Source: CAMLOF01 sp041913045 (GTDB taxonomy: Bacteria; Pseudomonadota; Gammaproteobacteria; Burkholderiales; Burkholderiaceae_C). From it: a stretch of 64,000 bases of DNA. Position 1 is the stretch's first letter. The number at the start of each line of letters is the position of its first letter. Made by a program: the position numbers and the translations under genes. Below the pieces are notes generated by a model. The model was not told the origin of the DNA. It worked only from the letters and a program-made list of their open reading frames with translations, and did no database searches. The stretch spans positions 1 to 64,000 of the forward strand of contig JAYSGB010000014.1 in NCBI GenBank assembly GCA_041913045.1. Reading direction: 5' to 3'. Below are positions 49,524-59,374 of the stretch, in pieces.

Positions 49524-50489
49524 ATGAACGCGAACAAGCTGGTCGTGCTGGGCATGGGGGGCACGATTGCAGGCCGTGCTGCGAACGCGGCAGATCACGT
49601 AGGGTACGTAGCCGGGGAAGTGCCCGTTGGTGACTTGCTGGTGGGCTTGCCCACGCCAGAGGGAGTGCAGGTGATCTGTGAGCAGGTGGCGCAGCTGGAC
49701 AGCAAGGACATGGGGCCCGTCCCATGGCGTGCCCTGCTCAAGCGAGTTGATGCTTGCCTGGCCGATCCCTCTGTACAAGGCATTGTCGTGACGCACGGCA
49801 CCGACACCTTGGAGGAGACCGCTTATCTGCTGCAGGCCGTGCTGGCACCTGTCAAACCCGTGGTACTGACCTGCGCCATGCGGCCTTCAACTGCCTTGGT
49901 GCCCGATGGGCCACAGAACCTGGTGGACGCCATGCAGGTGGTCAGCGAGCCCGGGGCGCGTGGCGTGGTGGCCGTTTGTGCCGGGCAGGTGCATGCGGCG
50001 CAACTTGTGCAAAAGGTGCATACCTACAGGACCGACGCCTTCGATTCCGGCGACGCCGGGCCCCTGGGTATGGTGGAGGCAGGACGGCTGACCCTTTGGC
50101 AGCCGTGGCCCGTCCAAGCGTCCCCTGAACCCGCGTTGCTGGAGAAACTCTTGACGACAGAGGTGTGGCCGCGCGTTGAGTGGATCACCAGCCACGGGGG
50201 CGCAGATGGCCTGCTTGTGCGCGCTCTGATGGCACAATCGCTCGAATCCGGTGTATCGCCGCTGCGCGGGCTGGTGGTGGCTGGAACTGGGAACGGCACT
50301 CTTCACCACGATCTGGAGGCTGCGCTGGCGCAAGCCGAGGCAGCAGGTGTCGTCGTATGGCGCACCAGCCGTTGTTCGCAAGGGCGTGTGCTCGCCTCGG
50401 AACACTCACGTCTGCCAGCCGCGCCGGGCCAGTTGCAGCCTGCCAAGGCGCGTCTGGCATTGCAGTTGCACTTGATCAGCGCCAGTTGA
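49524..50489 (+). CDS. Type II-like L-asparaginase family protein
   Basis: 321 residues. The two active-site threonine motifs are present: GMGGTIAGR (Thr14 in GGTIA) and VTHGTDTLEET (Thr near 92, with Asp). It hydrolyses asparagine (or glutamine) to the acid and ammonia. No signal peptide is visible, so it appears cytoplasmic like AnsA despite its motif spacing. It ends with a short stem TGCCCG/CGGGCA (50494-50508) without a T tract, 14 bp before ligA. Confidence 0.88.
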   Translation: MNANKLVVLGMGGTIAGRAANAADHVGYVAGEVPVGDLLVGLPTPEGVQVICEQVAQLDSKDMGPVPWRALLKRVDACLADPSVQGIVVTHGTDTLEETAYLLQAVLAPVKPVVLTCAMRPSTALVPDGPQNLVDAMQVVSEPGARGVVAVCAGQVHAAQLVQKVHTYRTDAFDSGDAGPLGMVEAGRLTLWQPWPVQASPEPALLEKLLTTEVWPRVEWITSHGGADGLLVRALMAQSLESGVSPLRGLVVAGTGNGTLHHDLEAALAQAEAAGVVVWRTSRCSQGRVLASEHSRLPAAPGQLQPAKARLALQLHLISAS

Positions 50490-50522
50490 CTGCTGCCCGC
50501 CTCGGGCACAATCACAGGCCTT

Positions 50523-52697
50523 ATGGCCCAAGAACCGTCTGCTGCGCTGCTCGAGCGCGCTCGCGCCCTTCGCGAGCAGTTGAACCACCACGCCCGCCTG
50601 TATTACGTGCTTGACGCGCCGGTCATACCGGACGCCGAATACGATAGGCTTTTCCGGGAGTTGCAGGAGCTGGAAGCGGCTCACCCATCACTGCTGACCG
50701 CTGATTCCCCGACGCAGCGAGTGGGTGGCCGCGTGCTGGACGGTTTTGCCACGGTGCGCCACCGCGTGCCCATGCTCAGCATCCGCACCGAGACCGACAC
50801 CGAGGCCACCGGCGCGCAGGCCTTTGATGCTCGAGTGCGCAAGGAGTTGGAGCTTGACGCCAGTGCGGCGCCAGTCGAATACGTTGCCGAGCCCAAGTTC
50901 GACGGCTTGGCCATCAGCCTGCGTTATGAAGCAGGTGTGCTGATGCAAGCGGCCACGCGTGGCGACGGGGAACAAGGCGAGGACGTGACCCAGAACATCC
51001 GCACGATCGGGCAGATTCCCTTGCGCCTGCTGGACGCAGAAGGCAGCCCAAAGGTGCCTCCGGTTGTGGAGATTCGCGGCGAGGTTTACATGCGCCGTGA
51101 TGATTTTGAGGCGCTCAACGAACGTCAGCGTGAGCGCATAGCCGCCGGAGCCAAAGGCGAAAAAACCTTCGTCAATCCACGCAACGCCGCCGCAGGGGCG
51201 GTGCGCCAGCTTGATCCAGCCATTGCCGCCCAGCGTCCATTGAGCTTCTTTGCCTACGGCCTGGGTGACATCACGCCGCCCGCCGAGGGAGGACCTGCCT
51301 TTGCCGCCCATATGGAGGTGATGCAGACGCTGCGCGCGTGGGGCATGCCTGTGTCTGAACTGGTGCAAGTCTGCCGGGGAGCGGATGAACTGGTGGCCTA
51401 CCATCAGCGTGTGGGTGGTTTGCGTGACACCCTTCCGTTCGACATTGACGGCGTGGTCTACAAGGTCAACCGGCTGGACTGGCAGCGGGAACTCGGTTTC
51501 GTGACCCGCGAACCGCGCTGGGCCGTGGCCCACAAGTATCCGGCCCAGGAACAGATGACGACGGTATTGGCCATCGATGTGCAGGTGGGCCGCACTGGCA
51601 AGCTCACGCCCGTGGCCAAGTTGGCCCCGGTGTTTGTGGGCGGCGTCACGGTGACCAACGCCACGCTGCACAACGAAGACGAGGTACAGCGCAAAGACGT
51701 GCGTGTGGGTGACACGGTCATTGTGCGCCGCGCGGGGGACGTGATCCCCGAGGTGGTGGCCGTGGTGCCTGCGGGTGGTATGCACGTGGCTGGTGACGAG
51801 ACCGTTGTTGGCGAGGCATTGGCGGTGCCAGGCAACGCTGTACAGCCGGGCTTGTTCGACCCTGTGCCTGCCAACCCGCGCGGTGCGGTGTTCCATTTGC
51901 CCGCCACTTGCCCGGTCTGCGGCAGCGCCGTCGTGCGTGAAGAGGGCGAAGCCAACCATTACTGTACAGGCGGTCTGTTCTGCTCAGCCCAGCGCAAGCA
52001 GGCGTTGCTGCACTATGCCCAGCGACGTGCGATGGACATTGAGGGTCTGGGCGAAAAACTGGTGGACCAGCTGGTCGATGGCGGTGTGGTCAATACGCTG
52101 CCTGATCTCTACAAACTCGGTCTCACGTCACTAGCCGCGTTGGACCGTATGGCGGACAAGTCAGCCCAGAACCTGCTCGCGGCGCTCGAAAAATCGAAAA
52201 GCACAACGCTGCCACGTTTTCTCTTCGCCCTCGGCATTCGCCATGTGGGTGAAGCCACCGCCAAAGAGTTTTTCAGGCATTTCGGTAGTCTTGACAATAT
52301 CTTGCAGGCATCTGTTGAGGATTTGCTTCAAGTTCGTGACGTGGGCCCCGTGGTGGCGCGCAGCCTGCACACCTTCTTCCAGCAACCCCACAACCGCGAG
52401 GTGGTGGAGCAGCTGAGGGCCTGTGGCGTGCACTGGCCGGAGGGCGACATGGCACCTTCGGCGCCTCAGGTTCTGGCGGGCAAGACGTTGGTGCTGACGG
52501 GGACCTTGCCCACCCTCACGCGTGACGAGGCCAAAGCCATGATTGAAGCAGCCGGAGGCAAGGTGAGTGGTTCCGTCAGCAAGAAAACCAGCTATGTCGT
52601 GGCCGGGGCTGAAGCCGGAAGCAAGCTCGATAAGGCGCAGGAACTGGGTGTCAGCGTGATCGACGAAGCTGGCCTGAAGGCTTTGCTCGCTGCCTGA
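50523..52697 (+). CDS. ligA: NAD-dependent DNA ligase LigA
   Basis: 724 residues (E. coli 671). Ia domain, then the adenylation domain with AMP-accepting Lys125 in EPKFDGLAISL, OB fold, zinc finger Cys463, Cys466, Cys481 and Cys487, helix-hairpin-helix repeats (YAQRRAMDIEGLGEKLV) and a C-terminal BRCT domain (about 645-724, LAGKTLVLTGTLPTLTRDEA). It seals nicks in replication and repair. Extra length comes from inserts in the adenylation and OB parts, common in betaproteobacteria. Confidence 0.97.
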   Translation: MAQEPSAALLERARALREQLNHHARLYYVLDAPVIPDAEYDRLFRELQELEAAHPSLLTADSPTQRVGGRVLDGFATVRHRVPMLSIRTETDTEATGAQAFDARVRKELELDASAAPVEYVAEPKFDGLAISLRYEAGVLMQAATRGDGEQGEDVTQNIRTIGQIPLRLLDAEGSPKVPPVVEIRGEVYMRRDDFEALNERQRERIAAGAKGEKTFVNPRNAAAGAVRQLDPAIAAQRPLSFFAYGLGDITPPAEGGPAFAAHMEVMQTLRAWGMPVSELVQVCRGADELVAYHQRVGGLRDTLPFDIDGVVYKVNRLDWQRELGFVTREPRWAVAHKYPAQEQMTTVLAIDVQVGRTGKLTPVAKLAPVFVGGVTVTNATLHNEDEVQRKDVRVGDTVIVRRAGDVIPEVVAVVPAGGMHVAGDETVVGEALAVPGNAVQPGLFDPVPANPRGAVFHLPATCPVCGSAVVREEGEANHYCTGGLFCSAQRKQALLHYAQRRAMDIEGLGEKLVDQLVDGGVVNTLPDLYKLGLTSLAALDRMADKSAQNLLAALEKSKSTTLPRFLFALGIRHVGEATAKEFFRHFGSLDNILQASVEDLLQVRDVGPVVARSLHTFFQQPHNREVVEQLRACGVHWPEGDMAPSAPQVLAGKTLVLTGTLPTLTRDEAKAMIEAAGGKVSGSVSKKTSYVVAGAEAGSKLDKAQELGVSVIDEAGLKALLAA

Positions 52698-52754
52698 CAA
52701 CGGTCGTTGCCGTCATGCGAGGCAGCCAGATTCGCGGGCGCAGTTTTTTCCTGC

Positions 52755-55430
52755 TCAGGTCTGGCCTTCCAGCACGTCCAGCAACTCGGTTTCAATTTCG
52801 ATTTGCGCCCGGGTGTGCTGCAGAGCGTCACCGCTGATGAGGAAGGTGTCTTCCACGCGTTCGCCCAGCGTCATCACCTTGGCCAGTTGCAGATTGATTT
52901 TGTGCTTGGCCAGCACGCGCGCAATGCAGTAAAGCAGCCCGACACGGTCGCTGGCCGATACGCTCAGCAGCCAGCGCTGGGCCTTTTCGTCAGGGTGCAG
53001 TTCCACCCGGGGTATGACAGGGAAGCTCTTGACCCGCCGCGACAAGCGGCCCTTGCTGGGGGTTGGCAGCGGGCCGCGTGCCTCAATCGCCAAAGCCAAG
53101 CCGTTTTCAACCATGGCAACGAGCTCACGGTAGTGTTCCGCCAGCGTGGGGGCAATCACCTGAAAGGTGTCCAGTGCGTGTCCGTCCAGCGTTGTGTGAA
53201 TCTTCGCGTCCAGGATGCTGAATCCGGCTTCGTCAAAGTAGCCGCAGATGCGGGCGAACAGGTCGCTCTGGTCGCTGGCGTACACCAGCACCTGCAGCCC
53301 CTCGCCCACAGGCGACTGCCGGGCCCGTACTAGCGTTGGCAAGGGGGCCGAGGGATCGGTCCGTTGGGCCAGTGGACGGGAAATCTGCCGTGTGTGCCAG
53401 GCAATCTCCTCGGCCTGATGCCGCATGAAATAGCTCACGTCCAGCTGGTCCCAGAGCGTCTTGTGCGCCATGTGGGGCAGTGCATGCAACGCCAGAATAC
53501 TGAGTGCTTCGCGTTTGCGCGATTCCACTTCTGTGTGCGGATCAGGCGTTGCGCCGCCCAGCGCGCGCAGTGTGTAGCGGTACAGGTCTTCGAGCAGTTT
53601 GCCCTTCCAGGCGTTCCAAACCTTGGGGCTGGTACCGCGTATGTCGGCCACCGTGAGCAGGTACAGCGCTGTCAGGTGGCGTTCGTTCCCCACACGTTTG
53701 GCGAAGCTGGCAATCACGTCCGGGTCGCTCAGGTCCTCCTTCTGAGCAATTCGGCTCATCGTGAGGTGTTCCGCAACCAGGAACTGAATCAAAGAGGCGT
53801 CTGCTTTGGCAATGCCGTGTTGTCGCGCAAAGGTCTTGACTTCTTTCGCGCCCAATTCGGAATGGTCGCCCCCACGGCCTTTGGAAATGTCGTGGAACAG
53901 TGCGGCCGCAAACAGTATCCAGGGCTTGTCGAACCCGGCAGCGAGTCGCGAGCAGAAGGGGTATTCGTGCGAGTGCTCTGGAATGAAGAAGCGCCGCACG
54001 TTGCGCAGCACCATCATGATGTGCTGGTCCACGGTGTAAACGTGGAACAGGTCATGCTGCATCTGACCAACCGTGCTGCGGAACGCCCAGAGGTAACGCC
54101 CCAGCACGGAGGTCTGGTTCATCAACCTGAACGCGTGGGTAATGCCCTCGGGCTGGCGCAGTATTTCCATGAACATCGCCCGGTTGACAGGGTCACGGCG
54201 AAAAGCCGCGTTCATGATGGGGCGGGCGTTGTACAGGGCGCGCAAGGTGCGTGCTGACAGCCCCTTGATGCCAACTGTCGTCTGGTACAGCAGGAAGGTT
54301 TCAAGAATGGCGTGTGGTTGCTGGACGTAGAGGTTGTCGCTGGCCACCTCCAGCATGTTGCCCTTTTCGAAGAAGCGCTCGTTGATGGGCCGCAGCGGGA
54401 CGGGGTCGCCCCGTTCGTCGCTGGCCAGGCGCTCCTCGATGTTGAGCATGAGGATCTGGTTGAGCTGGCTGACTGCCTTGGCGGCCCAGTAATAGCGGCG
54501 CATGAGCGCCTCGCTGGCGCGTCTGGCTCCTCGGGCATTCTGGTGCCCTTTGTCGCCTTGTACCGCCTGGGCCGGTTGTGGCCGAAAACCAAACGACTCA
54601 GCCAAGGCGCTCTGCATGTCGAAGACCAACCGGTCTTCCCGGCGGCGCGCCAGCAGGTGCAATCTTGCCCGTATCAGGCTCAGCAGGGCTTCGTTGGCCT
54701 TGATCTGTCGTGCCTCCAGGGGCGTGGCCAGTCCACGGCGTGCCAGTTCGTCCCAACTGCGGCCCAGGCCTGCCGCCTTGGCCACCCACAGAATCACCTG
54801 CAGGTCGCGCAGGCCTCCAGGGGACTCTTTGCAGTTGGGCTCCAGCGCGTAGGGGGTGTTTTCGTACTTCTGGTGGCGCTGGCGCATCTCCAGCATCTTG
54901 GCCACGAAGAAGGCCTTCGGGTCCATGGCCTCAGCCAGTTCATTGACCAGCAGGTTGTAGGCTTGACGCTGGCCCGCGAGCAGGCGGCATTCGAGCAGAG
55001 ATGTCTGAACCGTGACGTCACCACGGGCCTCTGAGGCGCATTCCTTCAACGTGCGAACGCTGGAGCCAATTTCCAGGCCCACATCCCAGCAGTGGCCGAT
55101 GAATGCCTCCACCCGTGCGCGCAGCGCCTCGTTGCTGTCCAGTGCCGTGCCTTCGGGCAGCAGCACGAGCACATCGACGTCGGAGTAGGGGAACAGCTCA
55201 CCTCGCCCGTAGCCGCCCACGGCCAACAGCGCAAAGTCTTTCGGGAATGACGCAATTGCCCAGAGCGACCGCAGCACGCCATCGGTCAGGCGGGCCAGTT
55301 CCCTCAGTTTGCCGTGTACCGCCCGAGCGCCCGCAGGCAGCGCCGCGATCTGCTCAAGCACCTTGCCTTTGCGCTCACGATATTCTTGGCGCAGCTGATT
55401 CAGCGCTTCACGGGAGGCATCGTCAACCAT
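52755..55430 (-). CDS. glnD: PII uridylyltransferase/uridylyl-removing enzyme GlnD
   Basis: 891 residues (E. coli 890). Nucleotidyltransferase domain with VGGYGRGELFPYSDVDVLVL (71-90, metal Asp84 and Asp86), linker, HD hydrolase domain (HDISKGRGGDHSELG near 515) and two C-terminal ACT domains (LQVLVYASDQSDLFARICGYF and LLSVSASDRVGLLYCIA). It attaches UMP to PII proteins when nitrogen is short and removes it when glutamine is high. It begins three bases after the map stop, so the two genes are one operon. Confidence 0.97.
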   Translation of the reverse strand: MVDDASREALNQLRQEYRERKGKVLEQIAALPAGARAVHGKLRELARLTDGVLRSLWAIASFPKDFALLAVGGYGRGELFPYSDVDVLVLLPEGTALDSNEALRARVEAFIGHCWDVGLEIGSSVRTLKECASEARGDVTVQTSLLECRLLAGQRQAYNLLVNELAEAMDPKAFFVAKMLEMRQRHQKYENTPYALEPNCKESPGGLRDLQVILWVAKAAGLGRSWDELARRGLATPLEARQIKANEALLSLIRARLHLLARRREDRLVFDMQSALAESFGFRPQPAQAVQGDKGHQNARGARRASEALMRRYYWAAKAVSQLNQILMLNIEERLASDERGDPVPLRPINERFFEKGNMLEVASDNLYVQQPHAILETFLLYQTTVGIKGLSARTLRALYNARPIMNAAFRRDPVNRAMFMEILRQPEGITHAFRLMNQTSVLGRYLWAFRSTVGQMQHDLFHVYTVDQHIMMVLRNVRRFFIPEHSHEYPFCSRLAAGFDKPWILFAAALFHDISKGRGGDHSELGAKEVKTFARQHGIAKADASLIQFLVAEHLTMSRIAQKEDLSDPDVIASFAKRVGNERHLTALYLLTVADIRGTSPKVWNAWKGKLLEDLYRYTLRALGGATPDPHTEVESRKREALSILALHALPHMAHKTLWDQLDVSYFMRHQAEEIAWHTRQISRPLAQRTDPSAPLPTLVRARQSPVGEGLQVLVYASDQSDLFARICGYFDEAGFSILDAKIHTTLDGHALDTFQVIAPTLAEHYRELVAMVENGLALAIEARGPLPTPSKGRLSRRVKSFPVIPRVELHPDEKAQRWLLSVSASDRVGLLYCIARVLAKHKINLQLAKVMTLGERVEDTFLISGDALQHTRAQIEIETELLDVLEGQT

Positions 55431-55433
55431 GGC

Positions 55434-56255
55434 TCAGGTCGCGGTGGTGTCGGGGGCTTTCACGAACGGAGGCGGTACGGGTGTGCCAGCCGAAAGAGTC
55501 ATGATCTCGTAGCCGGTATCGGTGCACAGCACGGTGTGTTCCCATTGCGCCGAAAGTGAGCGGTCCTTGGTGACGATGGTCCAGCCATCCCCCATTTCGC
55601 GGATCTCACGCTTGCCTTGGTTGATCATGGGCTCGATAGTGAAAATCATCCCTGCCTGGATTTCCATGCCCGTGCCGGGCTTGCCGTAGTGCAGGATCTG
55701 CGGGTCTTCGTGGAACTTCTGGCCAATGCCGTGACCGCAGAACTCCCGCACGACCGAATAGCCTGCCGCCTCGGCATACCGTTGGATGGCGTGGCCGATG
55801 TCGCCCAGGCGCACGCCGGGGCGAACCATCTCAATGCCTTTCCACATGCACTCGTAGGTGACGGCGCACAGGCGTTTGGCCGCAATGGACGCCTCTCCCA
55901 CGGCAAACATGCGGCTAGTGTCTCCGTGCCAGCCGTTCTTGATGACGGTGATGTCGATGTTGACGATGTCGCCCTTCTTCAGTGGCTTGTCGTTCGGGAT
56001 GCCGTGGCAGATGACCTGATTGACCGATGTGCAAATGCTTTTTGGGTAGGGCAGGTAGCCATTGGGAGCGTAATTCAGCGGTGCGGGAATGGCCTGCTGA
56101 ACGTCCACGATGTAGTCGTGGGCCAGCTTGTCAAGTTCATTCGTGGTGACGCCGGGTCTGACGAAGGGGGTGAGGTAGTCCAGCACCTCGGCGGCCAGGC
56201 GGCCAGCCACTCGCATGCCTTCGATACCTGCGGCGTCCTTGATGGTTACGGTCAT
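55434..56255 (-). CDS. map: Methionine aminopeptidase, type I
   Basis: 273 residues (E. coli 264). The pita-bread fold carries the five metal ligands: Asp in DIDITVI-like NIDITV, Asp in HGDTSR, His in GHGIGQKFHE, Glu in FTIEPM and Glu in WEHTV, plus the substrate His in VICHGIPN. It removes the initiator methionine from new proteins. It is first of map-glnD. Upstream (56256-56417) no gene is visible and the map promoter should lie there; rpsB-tsf, the usual neighbours, are not in the window. Confidence 0.97.
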   Translation of the reverse strand: MTVTIKDAAGIEGMRVAGRLAAEVLDYLTPFVRPGVTTNELDKLAHDYIVDVQQAIPAPLNYAPNGYLPYPKSICTSVNQVICHGIPNDKPLKKGDIVNIDITVIKNGWHGDTSRMFAVGEASIAAKRLCAVTYECMWKGIEMVRPGVRLGDIGHAIQRYAEAAGYSVVREFCGHGIGQKFHEDPQILHYGKPGTGMEIQAGMIFTIEPMINQGKREIREMGDGWTIVTKDRSLSAQWEHTVLCTDTGYEIMTLSAGTPVPPPFVKAPDTTAT

Positions 56256-56417
56256 ATTGCTACGCTGAAATGGTCACGGCCCCGCAGTTTGCAGGCGTGA
56301 AAACTATCGATTTAAAGAGAGGTATTGTCCCCGAATTCGCAAGGGCTCCGGTGAAAATGAAAGCGTAACTTGTACCGGCAACGCGGGTATGGTGCTTGGA
56401 GTTGCCTTCGATGGCCG

Positions 56418-56444
56418 AAAAAAAAGCCAGCTTGCGCTGGCTTT
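56418..56444 (-). terminator. Terminator after adk
   Basis: AAAGCCAGC (56423-56431) pairs with GCTGGCTTT (56436-56444) around a 4-nt loop; on the minus strand eight T follow (A-run 56418-56425). It lies 18 bp past the adk stop and separates the adk transcript from map. Confidence 0.88.
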
Positions 56445-56462
56445 CGGGTGTGAGTGGGCGGA

Positions 56463-57119
56463 TCAGCCGGCCAAGGCCTCAAACGCACGTGTTGTGATGT
56501 CTTCCACGCTGCCAGTGCCGCTGATCTTGCGGTACTTGGGAGCGTTGCCCGGTTCCTTGGAAGCCCATTGGCTGTAGTAATCCACCAGCGGGCGGGTCTG
56601 GTTGCTGTAGACGTCCAGCCGCTTTTTCACGGTTTCTTCCTTGTCGTCGTCGCGTTGGACCAAGGGCTCACCGGTCACATCGTCTTTGCCTTCAACCTTG
56701 GGCGGGTTGAACTTGACGTGGTAGGTGCGGCCAGACGCCGGGTGTGAGCGGCGGCCGCTCATGCGCTCGATGATGGCGTCGAACGGCACATCGATTTCCA
56801 GCACATAGTCCAGCTTCACGCCAGCGGCCTTCATGGCGTCGGCCTGGGGAATGGTGCGGGGAAAGCCGTCGAACAGGAAGCCGTTGGCGCAATCAGGCTG
56901 GGCAATGCGGTCTTTGACCAGGTTGATGATCAGGTCGTCGCTCACCAGGCCGCCAGCGTCCATCACCTTCTTGGCTTCCAGTCCCAACGGCGTACCTGCC
57001 TTGACGGCAGCACGCAGCATGTCGCCAGTGGAAATCTGGGGGATGCCGTACTTCTGGCAGATGAAGGTGGCCTGGGTGCCTTTGCCAGCGCCGGGCGCGC
57101 CCAACAGAATCAGTCTCAT
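56463..57119 (-). CDS. adk: Adenylate kinase
   Basis: 218 residues (E. coli 214). P-loop GAPGAGKGT (7-15), the AMP site STGDMLRAAV, DGFPRT and the long LID domain (SGRRSHPASGRTYHVKFNPPKVEGKDDVTGEPL) typical of the long bacterial form. The LID lacks the four-Cys zinc site, using Ser/His/Asp-type residues as in Gram-negative Adk. It interconverts ATP, AMP and ADP. 158 bp separate it from kdsB, with no gene between. Confidence 0.98.
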   Translation of the reverse strand: MRLILLGAPGAGKGTQATFICQKYGIPQISTGDMLRAAVKAGTPLGLEAKKVMDAGGLVSDDLIINLVKDRIAQPDCANGFLFDGFPRTIPQADAMKAAGVKLDYVLEIDVPFDAIIERMSGRRSHPASGRTYHVKFNPPKVEGKDDVTGEPLVQRDDDKEETVKKRLDVYSNQTRPLVDYYSQWASKEPGNAPKYRKISGTGSVEDITTRAFEALAG

Positions 57120-57277
57120 GACTTTCCTTTTCTTTCAAGTTTCAAATCTTTACGGCCAGCCTGTCTCCCAGGGCCGCTCCCTCACGTTCGGGGTCAGCGT
57201 GCGAGGATAGCATGTGCTTCCCCGACGCAGGCTTACAGCGCGCATACCCCCGAGGGCAGCCGTTCTGCGCGCCTGAG

Positions 57278-58063
57278 TCAGGCGCCCGAAACTATGCGCC
57301 GCACGCGCTCAAGATCCTCGGGAGTGTCCACACCTGCTCCTGGCGCACGCTCGCTCACGTGAACGGCAATGCGCTCGCCGTGCCAAAGCACCCGCAACTG
57401 TTCCAGGGACTCGCAGCTTTCCTGCGGGCCGGGCGACAGCTTTGGGAACTGCTTGAGGAATCCGACGCGGTAGGCGTAGATGCCAACGTGGCGCAGCGGC
57501 GCGGGCATAGAGGGCAGGGCGTTGACACCTTCGCTCCAGGCCTGCGCCATGCCGTCGCGCCACCAGGGTATGGGCGCTCGGCTGAAGTACAGGGCGGTGC
57601 GATGCTTGTCCAGTACCACTTTCACCACGTTTGGGTTGGCGAAGTCTGCCGGAGAATCAATGGCGTGCGCGGCGGTGCTGACCATGCAATCCGGGCGTTG
57701 CTGCAGCTCGTTAGCCACGGCCTGAATCAGCGCAGGGTCGATCAGGGGCTCATCGCCCTGTACGTTCACGACGATGTCGTCATCAGGCAAGCCAAGCAGG
57801 GTGCAGGCTTCTGCCAGACGGTCGCTGCCGGAAGGGTGGTCTTGCCTGGTCAGGACCACGCTCACGCCTGCGGCCTCGCAGGTCTGGACGATGCTGACAT
57901 CGTCTGCCGCTACCACGCAACTGGCTGGCTGGCTCAGCGCAGCCTGGCGGGCCACGCGCACGATCATGGGCACGCCACCAATATCTGCCAGCGGCTTGTT
58001 GGGCAGGCGTGTTGACGCCAGACGTGCCGGAATGAGCACGTGAAACGTTGCTGTGCTGCTCAT
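57278..58063 (-). CDS. kdsB: CMP-KDO synthetase KdsB
   Basis: 261 residues (E. coli 248). It begins FHVLIPARLASTRLPNKPL, with VVNVQGDEPLIDP and the C-terminal GIDTPEDLERVR (here GVDTPEDLERVR). It activates KDO with CTP for lipid A core assembly. The start shares ATGA with the Trm112-like stop. A stem GCGCCTGA/TCAGGCGC spans its stop codon (57269-57285). It lies in an envelope cluster with lpxK. Confidence 0.96.
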   Translation of the reverse strand: MSSTATFHVLIPARLASTRLPNKPLADIGGVPMIVRVARQAALSQPASCVVAADDVSIVQTCEAAGVSVVLTRQDHPSGSDRLAEACTLLGLPDDDIVVNVQGDEPLIDPALIQAVANELQQRPDCMVSTAAHAIDSPADFANPNVVKVVLDKHRTALYFSRAPIPWWRDGMAQAWSEGVNALPSMPAPLRHVGIYAYRVGFLKQFPKLSPGPQESCESLEQLRVLWHGERIAVHVSERAPGAGVDTPEDLERVRRIVSGA

Positions 58064-58275
58064 GCGTCGTCTTGCCCCGTAGAGCGAGGAGCTTCGCGCG
58101 AGGCTTCTTCCTCGGTGATTTCGCGGGCCTCGTTTTCCAGCAGGATGGGGATGCCATCGCGGATGGGATAGGCCAGGCGCGCGCTGCGCGAAATGAGTTC
58201 CTGGGTGTCGCGGCGGTAGATCAGCGGGCCTTTGGTGACCGGGCAGACCAGCAGTTCAAGGAGTTTGGCGTCCAT
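58060..58275 (-). CDS. Trm112 family protein (YcaR-like)
   Basis: 71 residues from ATG 58275, the conserved start MDAKLLELLVCPVTKGPL. The single CP motif and the pattern SRSARLAYPIRDGIPILL are those of the small Trm112/UPF0434 family found between lpxK and kdsB in many proteobacteria. In eukaryotes and archaea Trm112 activates methyltransferases; the bacterial role is not established. It overlaps lpxK by 20 bases and kdsB by four. Confidence 0.92.
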   Translation of the reverse strand: MDAKLLELLVCPVTKGPLIYRRDTQELISRSARLAYPIRDGIPILLENEAREITEEEASREAPRSTGQDDA

Positions 58276-59374
58276 GTGCCGATGATAGCCCGTCCAGTGC
58301 CGCGTCAACGGCGGCAAAGAATGACGGTTCGGGGTGTTGCACCAGCGGGACGGCCCAGACTTTCTGCGTGAAATTCGCCCTGAGCAGCGGGAACAGCTTC
58401 ACGGCGTCTTTTTCAGTGCACAGCCAGACGCCGCCTGTTTCTGATGTTTCCAGCGTTTTCAGCAACAGCTCGGCATCAGCGTGGTCTGGCAGTTCAAGCT
58501 CCAGGCTCAGTGCCAAGCCACGTTCCCGCAACATGGAGAAAAACGCTTCCGGCTGGGCTATGCCTGCTATGGCGGCTACTTGGCCGCCTCCCTTGGTAAA
58601 GCTGCTGAGCGCACGTTGGCCTCCTTCTGCGTTGACCGCGTGGTCCGCCAGCATGCGCGTGGCGCGGAACATGGGCCACGGGGAATGCAGGGCAAAAGGT
58701 GCAGGCTCTGTTTGGGTTCCTTGCTGGTTGCACAGCACGAGCATTTGGCCATTGCCCCAGGGTTTTGCAGGCCAGGGTTCGCGCAGCATGCCCGCGGGCA
58801 GCAACCAGCCGTTGCCGGTGCCCCGTGCGTCGAACACCACCACGGTCACGTCCCGTGCCAGCGCCCAATGCTGCATCCCATCGTCACAAACGATCACGTC
58901 AACTTCCGGGTGTTGCGCTAACAGCCGCTTGCCTGCTTCCGACCGCTGCCTGCCCACCACCAGAGGGGCGCCGGTGGCGCGGGCGATCAATGCGGGTTCA
59001 TCGCCCACCTCGACGGTGCTGCTGCCTGGTTTGACTTCAATACAGCCTGTGCTGGAGCCGCCATGGCCGCGTGAAATCACTCCCGGAGTCCAGCCGTTCT
59101 GGCGCAGATGATTTACCAGGCCAATGACGGTTGGCGTTTTGCCTGCCCCGCCTACAACCACGTTACCCACCACCACCACAGGAACGGGCAAACGTGCGCT
59201 GCGCTTCCACCCCATGCGGTATGCCAGACGGCGCAAACGCAACAAGCCGCCATACAACAGAGCCATTGGCCACAATACGCAGGCCAGCGGCCCGCGTGCA
59301 AGCCAGGCACGCCGAAGATGCTGGGCCAAGCCTTGCTGTGTCACCGTTGAAGTTGACCGCTCAGCGGGCACCAC
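58256..59374 (-). CDS. lpxK: Tetraacyldisaccharide 4'-kinase LpxK
   Basis: 372 residues from GTG 59374; a GTG at 59344 (362 residues) matches the usual start better, since the family opens close to the LRRAWLARGPLA amphipathic helix. P-loop VGNVVVGGAGKTP (about 69-81), DDGMQHWALARD with the base Asp, and FDARGTGNGWLLPAG. It phosphorylates the lipid A precursor at the inner membrane. The first start would overlap exbD by 14 bases. Confidence 0.94.
   Translation of the reverse strand: MVPAERSTSTVTQQGLAQHLRRAWLARGPLACVLWPMALLYGGLLRLRRLAYRMGWKRSARLPVPVVVVGNVVVGGAGKTPTVIGLVNHLRQNGWTPGVISRGHGGSSTGCIEVKPGSSTVEVGDEPALIARATGAPLVVGRQRSEAGKRLLAQHPEVDVIVCDDGMQHWALARDVTVVVFDARGTGNGWLLPAGMLREPWPAKPWGNGQMLVLCNQQGTQTEPAPFALHSPWPMFRATRMLADHAVNAEGGQRALSSFTKGGGQVAAIAGIAQPEAFFSMLRERGLALSLELELPDHADAELLLKTLETSETGGVWLCTEKDAVKLFPLLRANFTQKVWAVPLVQHPEPSFFAAVDAALDGLSSAHGRQTP

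Noticed and set aside
52698..52754. A ligA terminator from TGCG/CGCA and TTTTTT at 52744
   Set aside because: The stem is only four pairs with a long loop, too weak to call.
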